DNA from: Clostridiaceae bacterium
Lineage (GTDB): Bacteria; Bacillota; Clostridia; Lachnospirales; Lachnospiraceae
Length of the DNA stretch: 64,000 bases
Assembly: GCA_902362865.1 (NCBI GenBank)
Contig: CABIYE010000004.1
Coordinates: 1 to 64,000, forward strand
Direction: 5' to 3'
Part shown: in pieces, positions 17,921 through 25,885 of the stretch
Layout: each line of letters opens with the position of its first letter
Numbering within the stretch: position 1 is the first letter of the stretch
Notes under the pieces: generated by a model
What the model was told of the DNA's origin: nothing
The model's database searches: none
Seen by the model: the letters and a program-made list of their open reading frames with translations, nothing else
Made by a program: the position numbers and the translations under genes

Positions 17921-17961
17921 CCACTGTAAAACATGCTCTGAGCGTTTCGTTATATGAAGGG
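17921..17961. repeat. pre-excisionase sequence, inverted copy of 5353-5394
   Basis: CCACTGTAAAACA, a one-base difference, GCTCT, another difference, AGCGTTTCGTTATAT. The other copy is on the opposite strand at the oriT edge. Lies 40 bases before the excisionase start, so it probably includes its promoter or an operator. Confidence 0.8.
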
Positions 17962-18002
17962 ATAATTTTTCTTTCATATTTCAAAGAAAAGAGGATAAAG
18001 AA

Positions 18003-18179
18003 ATGTCAGAAAAAAGATGTTATACAGTTCAAGAGTTACAGGAAATCTTAGGAGTCAGCAGACCTACTATTTATAACCTTTTAAAGAAAAAGGAATTCCG
18101 GTGGATCCAGTTGGATGGCGGAAAGTATCGCATCTCTAAGAAGAGTTTCGATGACTGGCTCGATAACTTGGAACAATAA
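18003..18179 (+). CDS. excisionase-family HTH protein
   Basis: 58 residues (MSEKRCYTVQELQEILGVSR then PTIYNLLKK ... YRISKKSFDDWLDNLEQ), a complete MerR/Xis-type winged helix domain. Such proteins bend att DNA and push the integrase toward excision. A GAAAAGAGG site lies just before the ATG. It heads the xis / multi-HTH / integrase module. Confidence 0.85.
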   Translation: MSEKRCYTVQELQEILGVSRPTIYNLLKKKEFRWIQLDGGKYRISKKSFDDWLDNLEQ

Positions 18180-18187
18180 AAAACAGG

Positions 18188-18224
18188 GTGTTGATCAGGC
18201 AGATTTTGTCTGCAATCGACATCC
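18188..18224. terminator. imperfect hairpin after the excisionase gene
   Basis: GTGTTGAT..GGCAGA pairs imperfectly with TCTGC..ATCGACATC. It sits between xis and the next gene and could attenuate transcription into the integrase. Confidence 0.4.
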
Positions 18225-18299
18225 TAAATTTTTATCTGGATTTGAGATATGATATAAGAAAAAAAACTAACACTAAAAAAGACAGGAAGTGAAGAATAA

Positions 18300-19289
18300 A
18301 TGGCAACAGCAATTATGAAACAAAAAGAAGTTCCGGAAATGGACGATGTTGAAGAGATCATTTCAAAGATATCAGAAGACAGTCCTTACAAACGGCGTCC
18401 GACACAAAAGAGAACCTGGATGACCGTGCCGGAAATGGGAAAGCTGCTGGGATTAAAAAAGACAGATCGATACTGGCTGGTGCATAAAAATGTTTTTGAA
18501 TCTAAAGAGATTGCTGGAAAGATACGAATCAATATTGCCAGCTTTGAAAAATGGTACGCCAATCAGATTAAATACCATAAAGTTACCGGAGAAGAACCAG
18601 GGAAAGAATTGAAATCCTGGTCCTATTCCGTTAAGGAAGTTGCGGATCTGTTGGGTGTTGATGAGTATCTTGTTTATGATTTACTCAAGAAAAATCAAAT
18701 GGAAGCTGTTATTGTCGATTACTGGAAACGAATACCAAAAGAATCTTTTCAGAACTGGTATAAAAGCCAGTCCCGGTATCGAACAAAGGAAGACAGAAAA
18801 AAAGACGCTCTTCTGGAAGATGCAACAATTACGATGCCTGAGATGGCACAGCTGCTTGGAACAACCAGAAGCGCAGTATATACAATTCTTGATAATCCAA
18901 AGTATAGTCATTTTTTTGAATTCATTGTGATTGCAGAAAAGAAAAGGATCACAAAAGAGAGTTTTCGAAAATTCCTGGAAGGTCAGGATCGGTATAAGCT
19001 GGATCCATCGAATGATTATGAAGAACTTGCACAGGAACAAAATATTGCCCTGGCTAATTTCCGGCGGAAGAAATTATCACAGACCGGAATACGAGGAAGC
19101 AATGGAAATATAAAGTATCTTACTTTTGATGAAGCTTCCTATCTGGCAAAGGTCAGCAGAAGCATGATTAACAAGTGGGCGGATAAAGGAAAGTTCACAG
19201 TAATAAAAGTTGGCAGTCGAGTTAGGATCCGTCGGGATGAATTTGAGGACTGGATGGAGCAAAGAGATTTGGAAAGGAGTATGCAATAA
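18300..19289 (+). CDS. protein with four tandem Xis-like HTH domains
   Basis: 329 residues. Four units are visible, each a MerR/excisionase helix-turn-helix followed by a W/F-containing wing: about 38-95 (WMTVPEMGKLLGLKK ... FEKWYANQ), 105-155 (YSVKEVADLLGVDEYLVYDLL ... FQNWYKSQ), 176-235 (ITMPEMAQLLGTTRSAVYTIL ... FRKFLEGQ) and 272-325 (LTFDEASYLAKVSRSMINKW ... FEDWMEQRD). The repeated EFxxW/F-type wing ends show internal duplication. It probably binds several sites at att or oriT. It is followed by the integrase after one base, so the two are coupled. Confidence 0.75.
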   Translation: MATAIMKQKEVPEMDDVEEIISKISEDSPYKRRPTQKRTWMTVPEMGKLLGLKKTDRYWLVHKNVFESKEIAGKIRINIASFEKWYANQIKYHKVTGEEPGKELKSWSYSVKEVADLLGVDEYLVYDLLKKNQMEAVIVDYWKRIPKESFQNWYKSQSRYRTKEDRKKDALLEDATITMPEMAQLLGTTRSAVYTILDNPKYSHFFEFIVIAEKKRITKESFRKFLEGQDRYKLDPSNDYEELAQEQNIALANFRRKKLSQTGIRGSNGNIKYLTFDEASYLAKVSRSMINKWADKGKFTVIKVGSRVRIRRDEFEDWMEQRDLERSMQ

Positions 19290-19290
19290 T

Positions 19291-20682
19291 ATGGCATCTA
19301 TAAGAGAACGAAACGGAAAATTTAATGTAATCTATTCTTATACGAATGAAAAAGGTGAGAGGAAACAGAAGTGGGAAACCTATGAAACGAAAGCCGAAGC
19401 AAAGAGAAGAAAAAAAGAAATTGAATATAAAAAAGAGATGGGATCATTTGTCGTCCGTAAATGCAAAACACTGGACGAGCTTATTACAGAATATGTTGCA
19501 CTTTATGGCAAAGAAAACTGGGCGCTTTCTACATATGAAGGAAATGTCTCTCTTATCAATAACTATATTCTTCCGATCATTGGTGATACGAAACTCTCAG
19601 AGATCAATACCCGTTTCATCGAAAGATATTATCAGAGTCTTTTGAAGAGACGTGCAGTTATCAATCCATTGAATAAAACCAGTCGAAATGAATTTGTATC
19701 TTCCAGTACGGTCAGGGATATTAATAAGCTGCTTAGAAACTGTTTTGAACAGGCAGTGAAATGGGAGTTGATGGAGAAGAATCCTTGCACCCATGCGACT
19801 GTACCAAAACATAAATCACAAAAAAGAGACATCTGGACAGCGGATACATTGATGTATGCGCTCAGTGTCTGTGAAGATGAACGATTAAAGCTCGCAATTA
19901 ATCTATCTTTCTCATGTTCCCTGCGACTTGGTGAGCTGCTTGGTCTTACCTGGGATTGTGTAGATATTTCTCCTGAGGCAATTGAAGAAAACCGTGCATA
20001 TGTCTTCATCAACAAAGAATCACAGCGTATAAGAAAAGAATCTTTAAATGCATTGGATGGAAAAGATGTGTTGTTGGTATTTCCGACAAATCATAAGAAG
20101 AATTCTACGGTCCGTATTCTGAAAACACCGAAGACAGAAAGTAGTGTACGTAAGATATTCTTACCAAAGAGTGTCGCTAATATGTTGGTAGACTGGAAAG
20201 TTGAGCAAGATGAAATGAAAGAAATTCTTGGTGATGAATATATGGACTATAACCTGGTTATGGCAAGTACCTTTGGTCTTCCTCTCGGAGATGGAGCAAT
20301 CCGTGGTCCTTTAAAGAAACTGATCGAGGACTATAATCTCCCACCGGTTGTATTTCACAGTTTCCGTCATAGCAGCGTTACTTATAAGCTGAAATTGAAT
20401 GGTGGAGACATCAAGGCGGTACAGGGTGATTCCGGCCATGCTCAAGTCAATATGGTTACGGATGTGTACTCTCATATCCTGGATGATGACCGAAGGAAAA
20501 ATGCAGAGCTTTTTGAAGAAGCATTTTATGAGAAAAAGAATCTGGATCCACAGATGCATGTACAGCTGGAAAATAATAATGCACCTGTTGCTGATGAAGT
20601 CGATCCGGAACTTCTGGCAAAAGTATTGGCAAATCCGGAGATGCGGGCGTTGCTCAATTCACTGGCGAAGACGATGAAGTAA
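19291..20682 (+). CDS. int: tyrosine site-specific integrase
   Basis: 463 residues from the ATG at 19291, preceded by GGAAAGGAGT. An N-terminal arm-binding domain (MASIRERNGKFNVIYSY...) and a core-binding SAM-like domain (about 60-170) precede the catalytic domain. Catalytic residues are Arg in CSLRLGELLGL, the HSFRHS box, His in SGHAQ and the nucleophilic Tyr in VTDVYSHI. It inserts and excises the element; a tRNA-Arg 3' fragment 440 bases downstream is the probable att site. Complete and probably active. Confidence 0.93.
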   Translation: MASIRERNGKFNVIYSYTNEKGERKQKWETYETKAEAKRRKKEIEYKKEMGSFVVRKCKTLDELITEYVALYGKENWALSTYEGNVSLINNYILPIIGDTKLSEINTRFIERYYQSLLKRRAVINPLNKTSRNEFVSSSTVRDINKLLRNCFEQAVKWELMEKNPCTHATVPKHKSQKRDIWTADTLMYALSVCEDERLKLAINLSFSCSLRLGELLGLTWDCVDISPEAIEENRAYVFINKESQRIRKESLNALDGKDVLLVFPTNHKKNSTVRILKTPKTESSVRKIFLPKSVANMLVDWKVEQDEMKEILGDEYMDYNLVMASTFGLPLGDGAIRGPLKKLIEDYNLPPVVFHSFRHSSVTYKLKLNGGDIKAVQGDSGHAQVNMVTDVYSHILDDDRRKNAELFEEAFYEKKNLDPQMHVQLENNNAPVADEVDPELLAKVLANPEMRALLNSLAKTMK

Positions 20683-20709
20683 TTAGTCTATCTCCATCAT
20701 ATCTATTGG

Positions 20710-20744
20710 AATCTCCATCATTTGATGATGGAATGATGGAGATT
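20710..20744. terminator. hairpin downstream of the integrase
   Basis: AATCTCCATCATT pairs with AATGATGGAGATT around TGATGATGG. A 13-bp perfect stem, probably ending integrase transcription; a role at the att end is possible. Confidence 0.6.
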
Positions 20745-21121
20745 CAGTTACAAAAAAGGTTACAGATATTTTTACTGAATAAAATTTGCCAGTCAAAAAC
20801 GCATGGACAAACCGTCTCGTATGCGTTATATTATTTATAGACAAGAAAATATCTTGTGCTTTCGATAGGAAGTTTAATTGAATACTGTTTACCATGATCG
20901 AACGTACGAAGCATGGTGGTCATATAACAGATGTCGATGGTAATATCAAGGCATTCCCCAATTATTAGCTGGAGCAAACAATCAGCTAACTTTCAGAGCT
21001 TTACAGAGCTTGACAGAGGGGGTATTCAGAATAACTCAAATTGAATCGGAAACAGTTTTTAATAGTGTCCCATATGGGTTTACCTTACCTCAGATTGACA
21101 GAGAGTGACAATAGGTTGGAG
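20745..21121. other. gene-free stretch between integrase and the tRNA fragment
   Basis: No supported gene. At 20874-20894 the text AATTGAATACTGTTTACCAT recurs with two changes at 24239-24259, directly beside the second att-like copy, so this stretch holds part of an element end. Confidence 0.45.
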
Positions 21122-21163
21122 CTCTCCTAAGCGCTAGCTGTGGGTTCGATTCCCGCAGGGGAC
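21122..21163 (+). other. tRNA-Arg(CCU) 3' fragment, integrase attachment site
   Basis: CTCCTAA reads as an anticodon loop with CCT, followed by GCGCT, a short variable region, the T-arm GTGGGTTCGATTCCCGC and a 3' acceptor strand AGGGGAC. The upstream half does not form a tRNA (anticodon stem unpaired). Tyrosine integrases that use tRNA genes leave just such 3' halves at one element end. This is therefore a probable attL/attR of the adjacent integrase, not a functional tRNA. Confidence 0.65.
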
Positions 21164-21165
21164 GG

Positions 21166-21222
21166 TTGCAAACAAAGCGGTAATGATTAGCAGAAAATGC
21201 TATGTCATGAACCGCTTTTTTG
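21166..21222. repeat. tRNA-terminator repeat, copy A
   Basis: GCAAACAAAGCGGTAATGATTAGCAG... ending ACCGCTTTTTT: an intrinsic terminator (AAGCGGT/ACCGCTT) as found after a tRNA gene. The same about 55 bases recur at 24280-24336 with two or three changes. Confidence 0.85.
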
Positions 21223-21359
21223 TTTTCAATGAGATGAAAAAAAGCAGGACGAGAATGAATTTCCAGCTAATTTGAAGTGATTTTCGTTAGCTGAAACAAT
21301 AGAATATTTCATTAGCTATAGCTAAGTCAAAGAAACCTCCACTGGAGCTTCCTTTATCT

Positions 21360-21678
21360 CATAAAGATACAAAAGAAATCCTGGGGGATGAATATCTGGA
21401 TTATAACCTGGTCATGGCAAGTACTTTTGGACTTCCTTAGGGTGATGGTGCCATCAGAAAGCCATTGAATCAATTGAACAAGGAGCATAATCTCCCACCG
21501 GTGGTCTTCCACAGTCTGAGATATAGTAGTGTTACGTATAAGCTGAAACTGAATGACGGAGATATCAAGGCAGTACAGGGCGGTTCCGGATGGCGTGGAT
21601 GCAGAACTGCTTGCAAAGGTTCTTAATAATCCTGAGATGGTGGCGCTACTCACGTCACTGGCGAAGACGATGAAATAA
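21360..21678 (+). pseudogene. second, dead tyrosine integrase (C-terminal fragment)
   Basis: The translation parallels the intact integrase: KEILGDEYLDYNLVMASTFG then a stop within the LPLGDG motif, then KPLNQLNKEHNLPPVVFHSL, RYSS where the intact copy has RHSS, then KLKLNDGDIKAVQG. The catalytic Tyr segment is deleted, and the end AELLAKVLNNPEM... to KTMK resumes in another frame. Lost N-terminal two-thirds, a nonsense codon, a missing catalytic His and a deletion. It marks an older related element at the same att site. Confidence 0.88.
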
Positions 21679-21909
21679 TTATAGTGAAATGTCCATCATT
21701 TGATAGCAAAATGAAGGAGATTTTGATAAGAAGTTTATTACGAAGCATTTCAGGAAAGTTCCAGTGGATAAGAGGAGAATGGAAATTGTATAACAGAATT
21801 AAAATATTTGCAATCACCAATATTTTCATGGTAATCGAGAAGAGATTGTGTTATACTAATTCAATTAGAGGTAATTGTAATAGATCATTATAATACGGGA
21901 GAAAATAAC

Positions 21910-22134
21910 ATGGATGTATGCTATAACAAGCTGTTCAAATTATTAATTGACAAAGGAATGAAAAAGACGGAGTTTGCTAAAGAGGTTGGGATTAGTGCTA
22001 ATACACTTGCAAAATTATCCCATAATGAAAATGTTTCAATGGAAATTATTGTTCGAATTTGTAGGAAAATGAATTGTACAGTTGATGAAATCATGGATAT
22101 ACTTCCAGAGACTATGAATGATTCATTATATTAA
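21910..22134 (+). CDS. Cro/CI-type HTH regulator
   Basis: 74 residues (MDVCYNKLFKLLIDKGMKKT), a compact XRE domain with the helix-turn-helix TEFAKEVGISANTLAKLS and a short C terminus. An ACGGGAG site precedes the ATG. It is 40 bases before ptuA in the same direction, so it most likely controls the defence genes. A similar short regulator lies beside the methyltransferase fragment at 49.4 kb. Confidence 0.85.
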   Translation: MDVCYNKLFKLLIDKGMKKTEFAKEVGISANTLAKLSHNENVSMEIIVRICRKMNCTVDEIMDILPETMNDSLY

Positions 22135-22173
22135 CAAGGGATTATATATTGATTCCAGGAAAGGAGTTTTCAT

Positions 22174-23457
22174 ATGTTTTTAAATTCAATCGTACTTCAT
22201 AATTTCAGAAGATTTGAAAAATTGAAAGTTTATTTTAGAAATCGTTTATCAGTAATTGTTGGTGGAAATGGGGCAGGAAAATCAACAATTTTGGAAGCAG
22301 CAACAATTGCAGCCGGGACGCTGACATCTGCTATGGATGGATTGACAAACTATGGCATTAAGAAAGATGATGCCTACTATAAATATTTTGATATTGGAAG
22401 TGTTGTGGATGTTCAACCGCAGTTTCCAGTAGAAATATTTGCAGAAGGTACAGTAAACGAAAAAAATATAAAGTGGGCAAGAACGCTGAATTCTGCAAAA
22501 GGACGAGGAAGTCTGGCTAATGCGAAAGAAATCACTGCTATTGCGGCAGAATATCAGGATCGAATGCGAAATGGCGATATTAGTTTAAAACTTCCGATTA
22601 TTTCTTATTATGGAACAGGGCGTTTATGGGATCAGCATAGAGAAAAAAAGAATGATACATTTGAAAAGAATACCAGAAGCAATGGCTATATTGATAGTCT
22701 TGATGGGGCAGCAAATGATAAATTAATGATGAAGTGGTTTCAGAAAATGACAATTCAACAGTACCAGAGAAACCAGTCAATTCCGGAATTTACTGCTGTT
22801 TGTCAGGCAATGGAACAATGTTTCCAATCTATTACCGGGTACTCAGATGTAAAAGTGCAATATAATTTGGATACAAAAGAAATTGACGTAATATATAAGG
22901 ATCTAAATAGTCACTATGCACGTATACCAATGACACAATTAAGTGATGGTTATCGGTGTACGATCAGTTTGATCGCAGATATTGCATACCGTATGGCGAT
23001 TTTGAATCCTCAGTTACTGAATCATGTTTTAGAAGAAACCGAAGGAATTGTTTTAATTGATGAAGTGGATCTTCATTTGCATCCATCCTGGCAGCAAAGA
23101 ATTTTAAAAGATCTTCTTTCGATATTCCCTAAAGTTCAATTCATTGTGAGTACGCATGCACCTGCGGTAATAAATTCTGTAGATAGTGACAGTCTGATTA
23201 TATTAAAAGATGATGAAATTATTACGGCACCGGATGAAACCTATGGAAAAGATGTTAATACCATTCTCAGAGAAGTCATGGAGGTATCTGAAAGACCTCA
23301 TGATGTCAAACAGTTATTTGGTGAGTTCTATGAATTGCTGGATGCAGATGATTATGCAGGAGCAGAGAAAAAATTGAACCGATTAGAAGAATTATTGGGA
23401 AATAATGATGGCGAAGTAAATGCCTGCCGGGTACGATTGGAATTAGAGCAATTATGA
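22174..23457 (+). CDS. ptuA: Septu-type ATPase PtuA
   Basis: 427 residues, an SMC/ABC-like AAA ATPase. Walker A GGNGAGKST is at about 30-38, an SDGYR signature-like motif at about 254, Walker B GIVLIDEVDLHLHPSW at about 289-304 and a switch His in VSTHAPAVI. With the HNH protein encoded ten bases downstream this is the Septu anti-phage pair: PtuA forms ring-like oligomers that hold and control the nuclease. AAAGGAG precedes the ATG. No reverse transcriptase is nearby, so this is plain Septu, not a retron. Confidence 0.85.
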   Translation: MFLNSIVLHNFRRFEKLKVYFRNRLSVIVGGNGAGKSTILEAATIAAGTLTSAMDGLTNYGIKKDDAYYKYFDIGSVVDVQPQFPVEIFAEGTVNEKNIKWARTLNSAKGRGSLANAKEITAIAAEYQDRMRNGDISLKLPIISYYGTGRLWDQHREKKNDTFEKNTRSNGYIDSLDGAANDKLMMKWFQKMTIQQYQRNQSIPEFTAVCQAMEQCFQSITGYSDVKVQYNLDTKEIDVIYKDLNSHYARIPMTQLSDGYRCTISLIADIAYRMAILNPQLLNHVLEETEGIVLIDEVDLHLHPSWQQRILKDLLSIFPKVQFIVSTHAPAVINSVDSDSLIILKDDEIITAPDETYGKDVNTILREVMEVSERPHDVKQLFGEFYELLDADDYAGAEKKLNRLEELLGNNDGEVNACRVRLELEQL

Positions 23458-23467
23458 GGTGACAACC

Positions 23468-24133
23468 ATGATAGAAATTAAGAAAGGCAGAGAACCAAAA
23501 GAATTAGTGGAATATCGCCAATTACCGGATGCTTCATATGAAAATATGGATAGTCATTTGAAAAATATTGTATTAGATCATCTATTACACGAGCAAGGGC
23601 ATCTTTGTGCGTATTGTATGAGACGTATTCCGGAAAAAAGAAAGTTACCAATTGGTGTTCAAGGTGCAACCATAGAACATTGGTTTCCGAGAAATCCAGA
23701 TAGTGGCGAAGATTATGGACAGGGATTAGATTATCGAAATATGCTGGCCGTTTGTTCGGGAAATCGTGGTTGTGGTGATGAAAGAAATCTGACATGTGAT
23801 GCTAAAAGAGGAAACGATAAGTTAACCGTAAATCCCTGTAATTCAAAAACATTACACAGCATTACATATTCACATAATGGAAAGATTAAGTCTACGGATA
23901 CACGAATTGATGAGGATTTAAATGAGAGATTAAATCTGAATTCAGAAGTTGTTTCATTACCAGAAAATCGTAAACAGGTACTTGATGCTTTGATTATGAA
24001 TATCAAAGAAAAACATCCGGCCGGTGATATAAAACCATATTGCAGAAGAAAACTGGAACAGATTAAATCAATGGATGATGATAAAATTCCGTTTGTCGGC
24101 ATATTGATCTGGTGGTTGGAGAAGCATTCTTAA
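23468..24133 (+). CDS. ptuB: Septu HNH endonuclease PtuB
   Basis: 221 residues from the ATG at 23468 (a GTG at 23459 is an alternative). Zinc/HNH features in order: HLCAYCMRRIP (CxxC), ATIEHWFPRN (the catalytic HW region), NMLAVCSGNRGCGDERNLTCD and NPCNSKTL. This matches the TIGR02646-type HNH family used by Septu and by some retrons. It probably cuts DNA or tRNA when PtuA senses phage. The gene follows ptuA with ten bases between. Confidence 0.85.
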   Translation: MIEIKKGREPKELVEYRQLPDASYENMDSHLKNIVLDHLLHEQGHLCAYCMRRIPEKRKLPIGVQGATIEHWFPRNPDSGEDYGQGLDYRNMLAVCSGNRGCGDERNLTCDAKRGNDKLTVNPCNSKTLHSITYSHNGKIKSTDTRIDEDLNERLNLNSEVVSLPENRKQVLDALIMNIKEKHPAGDIKPYCRRKLEQIKSMDDDKIPFVGILIWWLEKHS

Positions 24134-24560
24134 TATGGATAGCGTTGCTATATCAGAAAGAAGGAGATATATTTCTGTAGTCGAAACCCCATAGACAAAT
24201 CGACAATAACATTGTATAGTAATAATAGAAATCTGGTCAATTGAATATTGTTTATCATTCCCGCTTGCGAGGGGATGGTAGCAAATAAAGCGGTAATGAT
24301 TAGCAGAAAATGCTATATCATGAACCGCTTTTTTTGTTGTTCCTGTGTATGAAAAAATGATCTTGAAGACACTGAGTGATAATCGTGACGGAAGTAATAA
24401 TGCAGGTATCTAAGGTTTGGAATTATATTTGATTGGAATTAAGTATTTCTAATGAGAAGAATAGTTGGTATAATGGGCAAGGTGATTATAAGTGAATTGA
24501 AAAGTGATTTCTACAGAGTGTGGCGAAGTGGCAAAAGAGATTGTAGAAAGAGAGGAAACT
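24134..24560. other. gene-free stretch containing the second att-like copy
   Basis: Contains the 24241-24336 repeat described separately. The rest is AT-rich with a possible promoter for the next gene around 24440-24480; no other signal seen. Confidence 0.5.
24239..24336. repeat. tRNA-terminator repeat, copy B (second att-like site)
   Basis: AATTGAATATTGTTTATCAT, then CCCGCTTGCGAGGGGATGGT and the terminator unit GCAAATAAAGCGGTAATG... ACCGCTTTTTTT. The terminator part matches copy A almost base for base; the tRNA part is reduced to ATTCCCGC..GGGGA. With copy A it brackets the dead integrase and the Septu module. Confidence 0.8.
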
Positions 24561-24917
24561 ATGCAGACAAGGCAGGAGGCAATACAATATTGCCATTCAT
24601 TTCAAGATGTATATGAAGACTATCCTTTTCATGATGATAATTGGTGTGTTATGCGTCATAAGAAAAATAAGAAGACCTTTGCTCTTATTTATGATAAAGA
24701 CGGATATGTATGGATAAATGTAAAATGTGACCCGGAATGGAGAGAATTCTGGAGAAATGCTTTTGAATCTGTTGTCCCGGCTTATCACATGAACAAGACA
24801 CACTGGAATTCTATTATTCTGGATGGATCTATTACGGATAAAGATATCCGGCGAATGATCGGGGAAAGTTATGATTTGACGAAAGGAAAGATTTGTAATT
24901 ATGGTACAAGAAAATGA
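24561..24917 (+). CDS. MmcQ/YjbR-family protein
   Basis: 118 residues (MQTRQEAIQYCHSFQDVYED) with the family pattern: a helical start, VYEDYPF, W.V.RHKKNKKTFALIYD and WINVKCDPEW, a CyaY-like DNA-binding fold. Start at 24561 follows AGAGGAAA. Role in the cell unknown. It overlaps the GNAT gene by 4 bases. Looks like ordinary chromosomal background next to the island. Confidence 0.82.
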   Translation: MQTRQEAIQYCHSFQDVYEDYPFHDDNWCVMRHKKNKKTFALIYDKDGYVWINVKCDPEWREFWRNAFESVVPAYHMNKTHWNSIILDGSITDKDIRRMIGESYDLTKGKICNYGTRK

Positions 24918-25336
24918 TTCGAAGATTTGAAACAAGAGATATCGATGAAGTAATGTCCTTATGGCTTCATGCAAATATAGAGAGCCATTCTTTTATAGAA
25001 GCAGATTATTGGAAAAAGAATTATGATATGGTCGGAAAACTGATTCCTGAAGCAGAAGTATTTGTGGCAGAAGAAAATGAGGAGCTTCAGGGTTTTATCG
25101 GTTTGACAGATACTTATATAGCCGGGATCTTTGTAAAGGCAACGGAACAATCAAAAGGGATCGGAACAGAACTGCTTCGCACCGTTATGAAGCGAAAGGA
25201 TCATTTGAAACTGAATGTGTATAAGAAAAATATAAGAGCGGTAGTGTTCTATCAGCATCGCGGATTCAAAATTGTGAATCAGGAAATAGATGAAAATACA
25301 GCAGAAGAAGAATATACAATGGAATGGCATCGTTAG
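24914..25336 (+). CDS. GNAT-family N-acetyltransferase
   Basis: 140 residues. MIRRFETRDIDEVMSLWLHAN starts the fold; the acetyl-CoA site is KATEQSKGIGTELL (Q/RxxGxG/A motif); a conserved FYQHRGFK follows. Transfers an acetyl group from acetyl-CoA to an amine; resembles the YjaB/PhnO-type small acetyltransferases. Starts with the ATGA overlap of the previous gene. Confidence 0.88.
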   Translation: MIRRFETRDIDEVMSLWLHANIESHSFIEADYWKKNYDMVGKLIPEAEVFVAEENEELQGFIGLTDTYIAGIFVKATEQSKGIGTELLRTVMKRKDHLKLNVYKKNIRAVVFYQHRGFKIVNQEIDENTAEEEYTMEWHR

Positions 25337-25485
25337 GTGGGAGCGCAACATATAAATTGGTAGGTGGAATTGCAGAAGGTTATCCGGATGTTCCGGAACT
25401 GTTATGAAAAAGAACAGTCGCATATACCAGTAGCTGATTCCGACATTGGAAAGACATTGGAAACAAATCTTATACCACAAGTATA
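25337..25485 (+). pseudogene. short gene remnant
   Basis: Frame fragments GGSATYKLVGGIAEGYPDV..ELL and, in another frame, KEQSHIPVADSDIGKT. They look like the frameshifted tail of a lost gene. Not assignable. Confidence 0.25.
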
Positions 25486-25570
25486 ATTTACAATCGTGGA
25501 AAAAAGTGTTATCCTATGTTATAGAAAGATTAAAAGCGGTTTCGAAGAAAGAACCGGAAAGGAAAAAGAT

Positions 25571-25711
25571 ATGTTCACAATAATCAGTAAGTTTTATCTT
25601 AATAGCGAACTTAAATATGAAGCACTGCATGCATATATGCAAGGCTATGATGCTGTGCGCTTGGATCAGATGAAGCATTATTGGGATTTGTGTAGAAAAC
25701 GCAGGGAGTAA
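25571..25711 (+). CDS. 46-residue hypothetical protein
   Basis: MFTIISKFYLNSELKYEALHAY ... WDLCRKRRE; the ATG has GGAAAGGAAA upstream. Soluble, helical, basic C terminus. No family recognised. A clear terminator follows at 25766-25798. Confidence 0.5.
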   Translation: MFTIISKFYLNSELKYEALHAYMQGYDAVRLDQMKHYWDLCRKRRE

Positions 25712-25765
25712 TGGAAGAGTTATAAAAGAAGACTCCGTGTAAAATAGATACATAGATTTTCAGGA

Positions 25766-25798
25766 TCGCTTATCTGGTGAAGGTAGGCGATTTTTTTT
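25766..25798 (+). terminator. intrinsic terminator
   Basis: TCGCTTA pairs with TAGGCGA, followed by eight T. Confidence 0.8.
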
Positions 25799-25885
25799 AT
25801 TCCGTTAGTTCAGTTGATACCCCGCAGGCGCTCCTTGCGGAATATTGAGTCCAATGTAAATGAAACGAAAGAAGGAAATAATCAA

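Noticed and set aside
21122..21163. A functional tRNA-Arg gene
   Set aside because: Only the anticodon loop to acceptor 3' end can be read; no D-arm, anticodon stem or 5' acceptor strand pairs with it, so it is a tRNA fragment at an att site.
22174..24133. Retron system of the Ec78 type, which also uses PtuA and PtuB
   Set aside because: No reverse transcriptase or msr/msd-like region within several kilobases; plain Septu fits.
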